The notes: generated by a model from the sequence alone, not told the origin. Counted from the first letter of the stretch, positions 44,695-53,211 are shown. The stretch: DNA of 64,000 nt from DATKUC01 sp964577375 (GCA_964577375.1 CAZNYW010000006.1:1-64000), one strand, 5' to 3'. Program-made: numbers and translations.

Positions 44695-45108
44695 ATGGGA
44701 TATGTAACACGAGCGCAATTGACAAAGGGAATGGCGTTCGACGTCGAGCTGCACGGACACAAGCTCAAGGTGGACGCCGATCCGGCCTTCGGCGGAGTCG
44801 ACTACGGGCCGCGGCCAAAGGCCCTGATGCTCTCGGCGCTCGCCGGCTGCACCGGAATGGATGTGGTATCGATTCTGTCCAAGATGAAGGTGCCGTTCGA
44901 AAGCTTCTCGCTGGAGGTCGACGCAGACCAGTCCGACGAGCACCCGAAGGTCTATACCCGGGTCCAGATCCGCTACATCTTCACAGGCACCGACCTTGAC
45001 CGCTCGAAAATCGACAAGGCCGTGAATCTTTCTCTCGACAAGTATTGCGGGGTGGCCAACATGCTGAAGCACACCGCGAAGATCGAATACGAAATAATCA
45101 CCAATTGA
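44695..45108 (+). CDS. OsmC family peroxide-defence protein
   Basis: 137 aa. The two catalytic Cys are in LAGCTGMDVVS (near 60) and LDKYCGVANML (near 120). Members reduce organic hydroperoxides using thiol donors, so the adjacent glutaredoxin may supply electrons. AGGAG precedes the ATG. Confidence 0.92.
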   Translation: MGYVTRAQLTKGMAFDVELHGHKLKVDADPAFGGVDYGPRPKALMLSALAGCTGMDVVSILSKMKVPFESFSLEVDADQSDEHPKVYTRVQIRYIFTGTDLDRSKIDKAVNLSLDKYCGVANMLKHTAKIEYEIITN

Positions 45109-45113
45109 ATTCC

Positions 45114-45174
45114 GCTCGCGGCGGCTGCACGGCCTGCTCCGACAAATAGCTACCTGGGCCCCGCCGCCGCGAGC
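45114..45174. repeat. 12-bp perfect inverted repeat between convergent genes
   Basis: GCTCGCGGCGGC (45114-45125) and GCCGCCGCGAGC (45163-45174) are separated by 37 nt. They could form a strong hairpin ending both osmC and the TrmH gene, although no T run follows. Confidence 0.55.
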
Positions 45175-45986
45175 CTTTCCACCCACGCCGATAGAAGCAC
45201 TCCCGCTGCAACACCCACATTGAGCGATACTTTCGGACCGCCGAGCGGTATGGTCACCCGTCCGTCACGCTCATCGGCGATACGCAGCGCCTCCGGGCTC
45301 ACCCCGAGCTCCTCGGAACCCAGGATCACGACGCCCGCCTGCGGGAAACGGAATGCGGAAAGCGGCGTCCCGCCGTGCTCGAGCGCGAAGATGTGGGGGG
45401 CCGAAAGCGCGGTCGGCTCGAGGCCGGCGCGCTCGACACGTATCAGCCGCTCGGCACCCATTGCGCTTCTCAGCGCGCGCGGATGATCCATCGGCGCGCA
45501 GTCGGGACTGAGCACCACCCGTTCAATGCCGAAGGCGGCCGATGTTCGTACGATGGAGCCGACGTTGAACGGCGAGCGTATGTCTTCGAGATAGACGGTG
45601 ATCGGGAGCGTTCGCGCCGGGACGGCGACTCCTTCCCGGGGCCGGAGAAGATCCCATTCGGAGGCCTCCTCACCGAGATGAGCGAGAAGCGCGTGGCGCA
45701 GGCTGTTGAGAGCGCGATGAAGCTCCACCTCATCCGGTGCGCCCGCACCGCCGGCGCAAAGCTCCGCAAGCGATCTCCCGGCCCGTTTCACCCTTTCGAG
45801 CGGCGTACCCGGGCCAGCTTCTTCCGCGGCGGCGGCAATCTCGCCGATCCGGGCGAGGTAGGCGTGTTCGGGAAGGATTCGGTCCGTTTCGCCGGCCAGA
45901 GCGAGCTCCGCCTCCTCGAGAAGGCGAACGATCTTTCGGAGCCGCGTCCGCGGCTTCAGGGTGGAAAGCTTTCGAATTGTGATCAT
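45150..45986 (-). CDS. TrmH-family (SPOUT) RNA 2'-O-methyltransferase
   Basis: 278 aa. The SPOUT motifs are clear: NVGSIVRTSAAFG, ILGSEELGVSPE and IPLGGPKVSLNVGVA. The N-terminal 110 residues are helical and poorly typed, not the usual L30e-like domain. The target (tRNA or rRNA) is not determined. It lies 27 nt after the Fe-ADH-like gene on the same strand. Confidence 0.9.
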   Translation of the reverse strand: MITIRKLSTLKPRTRLRKIVRLLEEAELALAGETDRILPEHAYLARIGEIAAAAEEAGPGTPLERVKRAGRSLAELCAGGAGAPDEVELHRALNSLRHALLAHLGEEASEWDLLRPREGVAVPARTLPITVYLEDIRSPFNVGSIVRTSAAFGIERVVLSPDCAPMDHPRALRSAMGAERLIRVERAGLEPTALSAPHIFALEHGGTPLSAFRFPQAGVVILGSEELGVSPEALRIADERDGRVTIPLGGPKVSLNVGVAAGVLLSAWVERLAAAGPR

Positions 45987-46013
45987 CAGGTCCCGGTCGA
46001 GCGCAGGCTCGCG

Positions 46014-47249
46014 CTAGAAGGCCTGTTTGATGAGATCGAACACCTCGTCCGACGAAAAGGGTACCGGGCTGGACGAGGCCATGTCCATCGCCGCCGCGAT
46101 TTCGGCAATTTCACCCATTTCATCGAGTGGCAGGTCGAAATCCCGCAGGCGGGCAGGAAGGTCGAGCACGCCGATCAGGCGGCGCACCGCGGAGGAAATC
46201 CGCGCGGCTAGCTGCGGCGGCGAAAGCTCCTTGACGGTCACTGCAACGGTACCGAGTGACTCGCCGCCGTGCGTCGAAACGTAGTGCAGCGCCTCGTCGT
46301 CGAGCGACTCGCCGAGCGAGAACGCGAGCTTTGCCAGTTTCTCGGGCCGCACCGAGCCGATGTTGTCGACGATGTGGGGAATCAACGCCGTCGATACCCA
46401 CGACTTCGGCACATCGAAACGCGAATTAAGCGCGTAGGAAATGGCCCCGCCTATGCCCTGGCTGCTCATGGACAGACCGACCGCCGACAGGAGGCCCGCT
46501 TCGCTCGCATGATTCCGAGCACGCTCATTGCCGGTCTTTCGACACGCCTCGACGACGTTCGAAGCGAGAATTTCGATGGCGTGCAGCAGCACGGCGTCTG
46601 AAAAAAAGGATCCCCTGGGGGAGAGATAGCCCTCGATGGAGGCGAGGAGAGAGTCCATCATGACCGCCCCGGTGTAGCGCGGCGAGAGGGTCAGCGACAT
46701 CCGCGGATCGATCGCGATGAGCTTGGCCATGTCACCGGGAACGCGGATGGTCCGGGGGGTCTTCGTCTGACGATCGGTGACGATGAGAAAGTCCTTCAGC
46801 ATGAAATGGTTGCGGCAGGAGCTCGGAATCTCGATGTAGGGAAGACAGGTCGCGGTGGCACCCGGGCCGCCGTTCTGCAGGATATCGTCAAAGCGCAGCC
46901 GGTTCGGAACGGACATCGCGGCAAGACGCGCCGCAGTCAGCACCTTCATGCCGCCCATGCCGATGATCATCTGCGTCTGGCTCGAACGGGCCAGCGCGAT
47001 GATTTCATCGAGCGACTCGCCACCGCCGCCGGGCATCACCTCGTCGTAGACAATGCAGTGAATTCCCCGTCTCTCGAGTGATTCCTGAAGCCTTGCGACG
47101 TAGCGCGCGTCACGAAGCGCGGACTCGGTGAGCAGCAGCGCCCGCGTGCCGTAGGCGGCGACCGAGGCCGGGACACGTTGAAGGGCATCAGAGCCAAATA
47201 CGATAGTTGCCGGAATACGAAATACTAGGTCATCCATACGCCCCGCCAT
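46014..47249 (-). CDS. Iron-alcohol-dehydrogenase fold protein lacking metal ligands
   Basis: 411 aa with the whole Fe-ADH layout (IVFGSDALQRVPASVAAYG at the N-terminus; helical C-terminal half). The family metal site D-x-L-x-H is here DSLLASIE (His to Ala). The second block, usually with two His, reads GIGGAISYAL, and the following PHG motif reads VPKSW. The NAD loop GGGS is also altered (GMGGMKVL). It should not bind iron, so its activity is probably different or lost. ATG at 47249 or 47237 is possible. Confidence 0.8.
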   Translation of the reverse strand: MAGRMDDLVFRIPATIVFGSDALQRVPASVAAYGTRALLLTESALRDARYVARLQESLERRGIHCIVYDEVMPGGGGESLDEIIALARSSQTQMIIGMGGMKVLTAARLAAMSVPNRLRFDDILQNGGPGATATCLPYIEIPSSCRNHFMLKDFLIVTDRQTKTPRTIRVPGDMAKLIAIDPRMSLTLSPRYTGAVMMDSLLASIEGYLSPRGSFFSDAVLLHAIEILASNVVEACRKTGNERARNHASEAGLLSAVGLSMSSQGIGGAISYALNSRFDVPKSWVSTALIPHIVDNIGSVRPEKLAKLAFSLGESLDDEALHYVSTHGGESLGTVAVTVKELSPPQLAARISSAVRRLIGVLDLPARLRDFDLPLDEMGEIAEIAAAMDMASSSPVPFSSDEVFDLIKQAF

Positions 47250-47273
47250 TCACGTTCAGCAAATTTGGCAAGC

Positions 47274-47308
47274 AAAAAAAAGGCAGAGAAACCCTCCTTC
47301 TCCGCCTC
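47274..47308 (-). terminator. Rho-independent terminator after flgM
   Basis: On the minus strand AGGCGGAGAA, loop, TTCTCTGCCT, followed by eight T. It ends the rsmI-flgM unit. Confidence 0.9.
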
Positions 47309-47343
47309 GTCTCGCACCTATTTTGTGGGGTGTCGCTGCGTGA

Positions 47344-47628
47344 TCAGATGTCGAACATCTCCATGAGCCTGTCTGCCACGCCCGAAAGCACTTTGTCGTT
47401 GATGTAATTTGGATCCTCGAGCTTCTTCTTCACTTCGGCGACACGGTCCAGCCGAACATCGGAAACCTGTCGGACCTGCTCGGTGGCTCTGTAAAGCTCT
47501 GCCTTCATGCGTGCCTCATCCGAGAAAGCAATGGAGTCCTTCCCCTGCCCCTCGGCCGGCCGCTGGGTTCTTTCCGGCTTGTTGTACTTTGAGACTGGAT
47601 CGATTGGTCCGAGCCGTTCGATGGTCAT
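47344..47628 (-). CDS. flgM: FlgM-like anti-sigma-28 factor
   Basis: 94 aa. The C-terminal part (VRLDRVAEVKKKLEDPNYIN, then VADRLMEMF) matches the sigma-28-binding helices of FlgM. The N-terminus MTIERLGPIDPVSKYNK is a form I associate with spirochaetes. It would hold back late flagellar genes until the hook is done. AAGGAAGG precedes the ATG. It lies 48 nt after rsmI, and a clear terminator follows. Confidence 0.8.
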   Translation of the reverse strand: MTIERLGPIDPVSKYNKPERTQRPAEGQGKDSIAFSDEARMKAELYRATEQVRQVSDVRLDRVAEVKKKLEDPNYINDKVLSGVADRLMEMFDI

Positions 47629-47676
47629 TACAGAGCCTTCCTTTCAGTAGAAGTATCGACACAACCCCTTTTTATA

Positions 47677-48372
47677 TTAACAGCTTTCCGTGGCTACGTC
47701 ATCCCCTGCGGCCACGAAAATTGCAAACTCTCCGCGCTGCTCTTTGCGCGACGAAAAAATGGTAAAAATGCGTTCTGCGGTGTCCTCGATGTACTCTTCG
47801 TGCATCTTGGTCATCTCCCGGCCTACCAGAATCCGCCGTTTCGGCGCCTGGGCCGCAAGCTCCTCGAGCAGCTTGAGAACCCTGAACGGGCTCTCGTAAA
47901 GGACGAAGGGCGCCTCCAGGGCGAGGAGCTGCAGGAGCCGTGTGCGCCGCCGCCCCGCTTTGGGCGACAGGAAACCCTCAAAGACCAGCGTCTTGCCGCC
48001 GAAACCGCCGATGCTGACGATTGCCGCAAGCGCCGAAGGACCGGGTACCGGCACCGCAGTGTGCCCGGCAGCTCGCACCTCCCGCACCAGCACAGCCCCG
48101 GGATCACTCACCCCGGGCGTGCCGGCGTCACTGATGTAACAGAGCGTCTTACCGTCGTTCAGCTCGCGTACCACCCGTGCGGCAGTGCGCTGCTCGTTGT
48201 ATCCGTGGCAGCTCAGAAGCGGCTTGTGGATTTCGTAGTGATTCAGCAGCTTCAGGCTGTGCCGCGTATCCTCGCACACTATAATATCGGCATCTTTCAG
48301 TACCTGAATCGCTCGAAAAGTTATGTCGGACAAATTTCCGAGCGGCGTTGCCACCACAAAAAGTGTTCCCAT
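47677..48372 (-). CDS. rsmI: 16S rRNA (cytidine(1402)-2'-O)-methyltransferase
   Basis: 231 aa tetrapyrrole-methylase fold. LFVVATPLGNLSDITFRA, CEDTRHSLKLL, YISDAGTPGVSDPG and VPVPGPSALAA are the family blocks. The C-terminus is shorter than in E. coli, lacking the extra helical domain. A leaderless promoter precedes it. Confidence 0.94.
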   Translation of the reverse strand: MGTLFVVATPLGNLSDITFRAIQVLKDADIIVCEDTRHSLKLLNHYEIHKPLLSCHGYNEQRTAARVVRELNDGKTLCYISDAGTPGVSDPGAVLVREVRAAGHTAVPVPGPSALAAIVSIGGFGGKTLVFEGFLSPKAGRRRTRLLQLLALEAPFVLYESPFRVLKLLEELAAQAPKRRILVGREMTKMHEEYIEDTAERIFTIFSSRKEQRGEFAIFVAAGDDVATESC

Positions 48373-48377
48373 GGCAC

Positions 48378-48407
48378 ATCATACCCCGCAGGCCCTTGCG
48401 CGGGCAA
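48378..48407 (-). promoter_or_regulatory. Leaderless promoter of rsmI
   Basis: Minus strand TTGCCC (48407-48402), 18 nt, TATGAT (48383-48378), then 5 nt to the ATG at 48372. Confidence 0.55.
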
Positions 48408-48432
48408 CGCCGGGTGCCTGCTCCGTCTCCGC

Positions 48433-48461
48433 TTGTCCCGGCGGCGTCTGCCGGGTAGTAT
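48433..48461 (+). promoter_or_regulatory. Promoter of the zinc-ribbon gene, near-leaderless
   Basis: TTGTCC (48433-48438), 17 nt, TAGTAT (48456-48461), then 8 nt to the ATG at 48470. Confidence 0.55.
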
Positions 48462-48469
48462 GTAGGCGG

Positions 48470-48892
48470 ATGGATACCGAGCTTCTCATCCTGATATTAC
48501 TTGCCGTCGTTACCGGTCTGCTGATTTTCACGCTCGTTCGCATGCGGAAAAACGGCTATTCACTGCTGGCCAACCGCATGGCGAAACGGACGCGGAATTC
48601 ACTGGAAGTTCTCAGACCCTGCCCGATCTGCCACACTATGCTCAAGCGCGGCGAAACGGTGCATTCAATCGTGTTCGGCAAGAAGAACGAGGATACCATC
48701 GCGCATCTGTTCGGCTGTCCCTACTGCTATCCAAACAACCGGAAACACGTCCGCACCTGTCCCGTGTGTCATTCAGATCTGCCCGCCGAAGGTTACCTGG
48801 TCGCCCGGATGTTCGAGCGAAAGGGTAAGCGGCACGTGCACGTGCTCGGCTGCACCGAATGCCGGAATGCAGGCAGGGCGGCACGACGATAG
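48470..48892 (+). CDS. Membrane-anchored protein with four CxxC motifs
   Basis: 140 aa. One N-terminal helix (LLILILLAVVTGLLIFTLV) and then four knuckles: CPIC, CPYC, CPVC and CTEC, enough for two zinc ribbons. The soluble part is basic and on the cytoplasmic side by the positive-inside rule. No known family is recognised; a nucleic-acid or assembly role is possible. Confidence 0.75.
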   Translation: MDTELLILILLAVVTGLLIFTLVRMRKNGYSLLANRMAKRTRNSLEVLRPCPICHTMLKRGETVHSIVFGKKNEDTIAHLFGCPYCYPNNRKHVRTCPVCHSDLPAEGYLVARMFERKGKRHVHVLGCTECRNAGRAARR

Positions 48893-48918
48893 CTAACGCG
48901 CCGGTACCGGTTTACCTG

Positions 48919-48927
48919 TGATATAAT
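48919..48927 (+). promoter_or_regulatory. Extended -10 promoter of the GHKL ATPase gene
   Basis: TGA-TATAAT; no -35 box is needed for such sites. The GGAGGA ribosome site at 48940 lies in the short leader. Confidence 0.6.
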
Positions 48928-48950
48928 CGTTGGGCTTGCGGAGGAAGCGG

Positions 48951-49898
48951 GTGGAGATCGATGTACGGCTCGAGCTTGCGGACGATCAGGCGCAACGCGT
49001 AGAATTCCACAGTTTCGTGAATATAATCAACATCATATCGGGCGAGCTCCAGCTTATAGAGCGGCTGCTCGGCGTCGAAGCAGGAACCCTATTTTCGCGT
49101 TCGCTGCGGGACTCCGAGCTTCTGGTCGAGTCGTTCTCCCGGCCCGGGCTTGCCCGCAGGCGGGCCGGGCAGATCGGACGGTACCGCCGAACGGTCTCCG
49201 AGGAGCTCGAACGGGCTCAGAAGCGCGCCGGATTTCAGGATCCCGCCCTCTCGCGGGAGCTGACGGAGATCGTCGGAGTCCTCGAAAACGTGCTCCGCAT
49301 CGCCGACGTTCGGATCAAGGAGCTGCTTGCACGTCACGAGGCGGCAGAAAGCTGGGAACGGGTGCCGGTTGCCGCCATCCGTGCGGCGCTGACCGACATG
49401 CTCGATGTAATTGCGCAGCACTCGCGCAACCGGTACGCGATGGTCTACGAGAGCGCAGGCCACTTCGGACCGTCCACCGGCAACGAGTACCACCTGGAGA
49501 TCGAGGTGGAGGGCGATCCTGACGGCACCCTCCCTATTCCTCCGATTCTGGTCGACAGCCTGCGCGACCTTGTAGCGAACTCGCGCAAGTACACGCCCGT
49601 GGGCGGGCACATAGCCGCGATGCTGCGACGGGATGGAAACGAGGTGGTGCTCTCGGTTGCCGATAATGGACGCGGAATACCGGGGGATCAGCTGCCGGGA
49701 GTTGTGGAGTTCGGCATCCGTGGAAGGAATACAAGCCCGGCTGAAACCCAGGGCGGCGGATTCGGCCTCACGAAAGCCTATCTGGTCTGCAAGCAGTTCG
49801 GCGGACGGATGTGGATCGATTCCGAGCTCGATTGCGGCACAACTGTTACCGTTCGAATCCCAATACCAACCGAGAGGGAGATACCATGGCAGAAATGA
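48951..49898 (+). CDS. Histidine-kinase-like ATPase without sensor domain
   Basis: 315 aa. The C-terminal HATPase domain has the N box LRDLVANSRKYTP, G1 DNGRGIP and G2 GGGFGLTKAYLV. The helical N-terminal part has a conserved-looking EFHSFVNIINIISGELQL that occupies the DHp position (His near 25). It has no membrane segment. It may be a cytoplasmic kinase; no response regulator is adjacent. The GTG at 48951 follows GGAGGA at 5 nt. It overlaps the transporter gene by 13 nt. Confidence 0.8.
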   Translation: MEIDVRLELADDQAQRVEFHSFVNIINIISGELQLIERLLGVEAGTLFSRSLRDSELLVESFSRPGLARRRAGQIGRYRRTVSEELERAQKRAGFQDPALSRELTEIVGVLENVLRIADVRIKELLARHEAAESWERVPVAAIRAALTDMLDVIAQHSRNRYAMVYESAGHFGPSTGNEYHLEIEVEGDPDGTLPIPPILVDSLRDLVANSRKYTPVGGHIAAMLRRDGNEVVLSVADNGRGIPGDQLPGVVEFGIRGRNTSPAETQGGGFGLTKAYLVCKQFGGRMWIDSELDCGTTVTVRIPIPTEREIPWQK

Positions 49899-51256
49899 AA
49901 CTCTCGCGACGGATCAAACTTGGTTTCGGGGTCTGCGATCTTGGGGGAAACCTCTACTTCACCTTCATCGGATTCTATCTGCTCTTCTTTCTGACCAACA
50001 TGCTGAATCTGAATCCCGCGCTCGCCGGCGTTGCGCTGCTAGTCGGGAAGCTCTGGGATGCGGTTACCGATCCGGCGGTCGGCTACCTGAGCGACCGTAC
50101 GCGATCACGGTGGGGACGCCGGAAGCCCTACATGTTCGTCGGCGCCTTCATGATGGTGATCCTGATGTTCGTCATGTTTTCGAGTCCGGCAATCGCGAGC
50201 CAGGCGCTGCTCTTTGGCTGGGTTGTACTGTTCTACTGCCTGCTCAATACCGCCTACACCCTGGTGAACATACCCTACAGCGCGCTCACCCCGGAGCTTA
50301 CCGAAGACTACTATGAGCGAACCGTGCTCAACGGCTACCGAATGTCCTTCGCGGTGGTGGGGACCCTGATAGGCGCGGCCGCAATCTCTCCCCTCATTTC
50401 GCTCTTCGGCGGCGGCAGCGGCGGGTGGACGCTCACCGGCGGACTCATGGGCGTCATCATCATGGCGGTAACCCTGATCACCATCGTGGTGGTTCCGGAA
50501 AAGATTCACCCGCCAGTGGCGCGAGGCGAAGGGTTCCGGGCGGTCCTGCGCTCCTACAAAGAGGTGCTCTCTCTGAAGCCCTTTCTCACCGCGCTCTTCC
50601 CCTGGTCGCTTCACATTACCGGCGTCGCGATCATTCAGGCCTCGCTGCTCTACTACTTCACCTACATCTACAACAACAGCGGCGCGTTCAGCATCGCGCT
50701 TCTGATCCTTCTTCTCACCACCATGGCATTCATACCGGTCTGGGTGGCGATCTCGCGCAGGATCGGCAAGCGTGCGAGCTACAACACCGGCATGCTCATC
50801 ATTTCGGCCGCGATTCTGGTGTTCTTCTTTTTCGGCGCGGGCGGGGGCGTGACCTTCGCATACATCATCATGTTCGTCGCAGGTATCGGCCTGTCGACCA
50901 ACTACGTCATACCCTGGGCGATTCTCCCGGATGTGGTTGAATACGATTTTGCCGAGAGCGGCGTGCGCCGCGAAGGGGTTTTCTACGGGATGTGGACCTT
51001 CATGAGCAAGATCGGCCAGGCCTTCGCCGGGGCGCTGAGCGGATGGATCCTCGCGGCCTTCGGCTACCACGCCGCAGGCCCCGGCGGGGCGGCGGTCGCA
51101 CAGACCGCGTCCGCACGGCTCGGGATCCGCCTTCTGACCGGACCGATTCCGGTAGTGTTCTTTGTGACGGGCGTCATAATCCTCTCCTTCTATCCGATCA
51201 CGGCCGCCTTCTACGAGCAGATACTCGAGAAGGCGCGGAACCGCCGGCAAGAGTAG
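49886..51256 (+). CDS. GPH-family sugar:cation symporter (MFS)
   Basis: 456 aa with twelve predicted helices. The GPH signatures are KLWDAVTDPAVGYLSDRTRS with RWGRRKPYM and, later, VVEYDFAESGVRREGVFYG. It probably imports a glycoside, pentoside or hexuronide with Na+ or H+. GAGAGGGAG precedes the ATG at 49886. Co-translation with the kinase-like gene upstream is unusual and suggests a link between uptake and signalling. Confidence 0.92.
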   Translation: MAEMKLSRRIKLGFGVCDLGGNLYFTFIGFYLLFFLTNMLNLNPALAGVALLVGKLWDAVTDPAVGYLSDRTRSRWGRRKPYMFVGAFMMVILMFVMFSSPAIASQALLFGWVVLFYCLLNTAYTLVNIPYSALTPELTEDYYERTVLNGYRMSFAVVGTLIGAAAISPLISLFGGGSGGWTLTGGLMGVIIMAVTLITIVVVPEKIHPPVARGEGFRAVLRSYKEVLSLKPFLTALFPWSLHITGVAIIQASLLYYFTYIYNNSGAFSIALLILLLTTMAFIPVWVAISRRIGKRASYNTGMLIISAAILVFFFFGAGGGVTFAYIIMFVAGIGLSTNYVIPWAILPDVVEYDFAESGVRREGVFYGMWTFMSKIGQAFAGALSGWILAAFGYHAAGPGGAAVAQTASARLGIRLLTGPIPVVFFVTGVIILSFYPITAAFYEQILEKARNRRQE

Positions 51257-51300
51257 TCCGGCTGCACGGCACGCCCGCAAGCGGTCGATTGTCGCCCGCC

Positions 51301-51329
51301 TTGCGACAAACCACCTCAGATGATAGATT
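51301..51329 (+). promoter_or_regulatory. Leaderless promoter of aspS
   Basis: TTGCGA (51301-51306), 17 nt, TAGATT (51324-51329) preceded by TGA, then 6 nt to the ATG at 51336. Confidence 0.55.
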
Positions 51330-51335
51330 CTCCCC

Positions 51336-53159
51336 ATGGAATACATGAAGAGAACCGCCACCTGCGGCGAGCTTGCGTCCTCGGACGCAGGCCGGGAGGT
51401 CGTGCTCAACGGGTGGGTACATCGGTTCCGCGACCATGGCGAGATCAAGTTCGTAAACCTGCGTGACAGGTATGGCATAACGCAAATCGTAATAGAACAG
51501 GAGGCTCCGGAGGCGGTCAGGAAGCTCGCCGCGGAGCTGAAGTTTGAATTCTGTATTGCAGTTCGAGGTACGGTCCGGAACCGGCCGGAAGGAATGGTCA
51601 ACCGGGAGATGCCGACCGGGACCATCGAGGTGGTCGCACAGGAGCTCGTTGTGCTGACATCGTCGGAAACGCTGCCCTTCATGGTCGATGAGCGAAGCGA
51701 CGCGCGCGAAGAGCTGCGGCTGCAGTATCGCTACCTCGACCTTCGCACCTTCTCGATGCAGCGTAAGATCCGCCTCCGTCACGACGTGACCTTCCGGGTG
51801 CGCGAGTTCCTGCACAGCCGGAATTTCTACGAGATCGAAACGCCTACCCTGATCCGGTCGACTCCGGAGGGCGCACGGGATTTCCTGGTTCCGTCGCGCA
51901 TCCAGCAGGGCAAGTTCTACGCCCTGCCCCAGTCGCCTCAGCTGTACAAGCAGATTCTGATGGTCTCCGGATTCGACCGCTATTTCCAGATCGCCCACTG
52001 CTTCCGGGATGAGGATGCGCGCGGCGACCGGCAGCTCGAGCACACGCAGATCGATATCGAGATGAGCTTCGTATCGAAGGATGATGTCTTCGAGCTGGTA
52101 GAAGGGATGATGAGCCATGTCTTCCGGAACACGCTCGGAATCGAGCTGGAACTTCCCTTCCCGCGCCTCACCTACGACGAGGCGTTGAACCGCTTCGGTT
52201 CCGACAAGCCCGACCTGCGGTTCGGCCTCGAGTTCATCGACCTGAGTGAAATTGCGCGCAGCAGCAACTTCCAGGTGTTTCAGTCGGTTCTTGCCGAACC
52301 CGGCGGTTCGGTCAAAGCCCTTTGCGTGCGAGGTGGCGCGGAGTTCTCCCGCAAGCGCATCGGCGAGCTCGAGGAGAGCGCAAAGACGCTCGGAGCGAAG
52401 GGTCTTGCGTGGATAAAGGTGACCGAAAACGGGCTCGATGGCGGCGTCGCGCGCTTCTTCGGTGCGCTGGAGAAAGAGGTGCTTGCCGCGACCGGGGCAA
52501 AGCCGGGAGACATCATCCTCATGGTGGGAGACCGCTGGCGCACCGCCTGCCTGTCGCTCGGAGTGGTGCGCAGCCGCCTCGGGCGGGAGCTCGAGATGAT
52601 CGATGCCGGCTCCTTCCGATTCGCGTGGATAGTGGATTTTCCCCTGTTCGAATGGAGCGAGGAGGAGAGCAAATGGGAAGCAGCGCACCACATGTTCACC
52701 ATGCCTCAGGAGCAGTACATTGCCACTCTCGAGCAGAATCCCGGCGAGGTAAAGGGTGATCTCTACGACCTGGTCTGCAACGGCTTCGAGCTCGCCTCGG
52801 GTTCGATCAGAATCCACGATCCGGAACTGCAGAAGCGGATATTCAACATCGTCGGATTCTCGCACGAGGAGGCGGAGCGGCGCTTCGGCTTTCTCCTGCG
52901 CGCCTTTCGCTATGGCGCGCCGCCTCATGGCGGCATAGCGCCGGGACTCGACCGCCTTGTGATGATCATGGCGGGCGAGAACAGCATTCGAGAGGTGATT
53001 GCCTTTCCGAAGAACACCGCGGGCGTTTCGCCGATGGACGAGTCGCCCAACACCGTGGACGACAAGCAGCTGAAAGAGCTCGGCATCAGCGTCGATGTTC
53101 CGGCCTCGACCGGTTCGCCGGCTTCGGCAGCGCCGACGGCGACACCGGCGCCCGAGTGA
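51336..53159 (+). CDS. aspS: Aspartyl-tRNA synthetase
   Basis: 607 aa of the bacterial type with the GAD insertion. Seen are the anticodon-binding OB fold (VVLNGWVHRFRDHGEIKFV), QSPQLYKQ, motif 2 FRDEDARGDRQLEHTQID and motif 3 GIAPGLDRLVMIM. The residue after FRD is His, the type reported for non-discriminating enzymes that also load tRNA-Asn; E. coli has Leu. The last 25 residues are an Ala/Pro/Ser/Thr tail. No ribosome site precedes the ATG. Confidence 0.96.
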   Translation: MEYMKRTATCGELASSDAGREVVLNGWVHRFRDHGEIKFVNLRDRYGITQIVIEQEAPEAVRKLAAELKFEFCIAVRGTVRNRPEGMVNREMPTGTIEVVAQELVVLTSSETLPFMVDERSDAREELRLQYRYLDLRTFSMQRKIRLRHDVTFRVREFLHSRNFYEIETPTLIRSTPEGARDFLVPSRIQQGKFYALPQSPQLYKQILMVSGFDRYFQIAHCFRDEDARGDRQLEHTQIDIEMSFVSKDDVFELVEGMMSHVFRNTLGIELELPFPRLTYDEALNRFGSDKPDLRFGLEFIDLSEIARSSNFQVFQSVLAEPGGSVKALCVRGGAEFSRKRIGELEESAKTLGAKGLAWIKVTENGLDGGVARFFGALEKEVLAATGAKPGDIILMVGDRWRTACLSLGVVRSRLGRELEMIDAGSFRFAWIVDFPLFEWSEEESKWEAAHHMFTMPQEQYIATLEQNPGEVKGDLYDLVCNGFELASGSIRIHDPELQKRIFNIVGFSHEEAERRFGFLLRAFRYGAPPHGGIAPGLDRLVMIMAGENSIREVIAFPKNTAGVSPMDESPNTVDDKQLKELGISVDVPASTGSPASAAPTATPAPE

Positions 53160-53211
53160 ACCGGCACCGAATTTCCCGCAGCAATCAATCAGGGCCGAAT
53201 TGGAGGAATGC

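Noticed and set aside
47629..47676. A sigma-28 promoter before flgM
   Set aside because: TAAA and CGATA elements are present but their spacing is far too short for the consensus.
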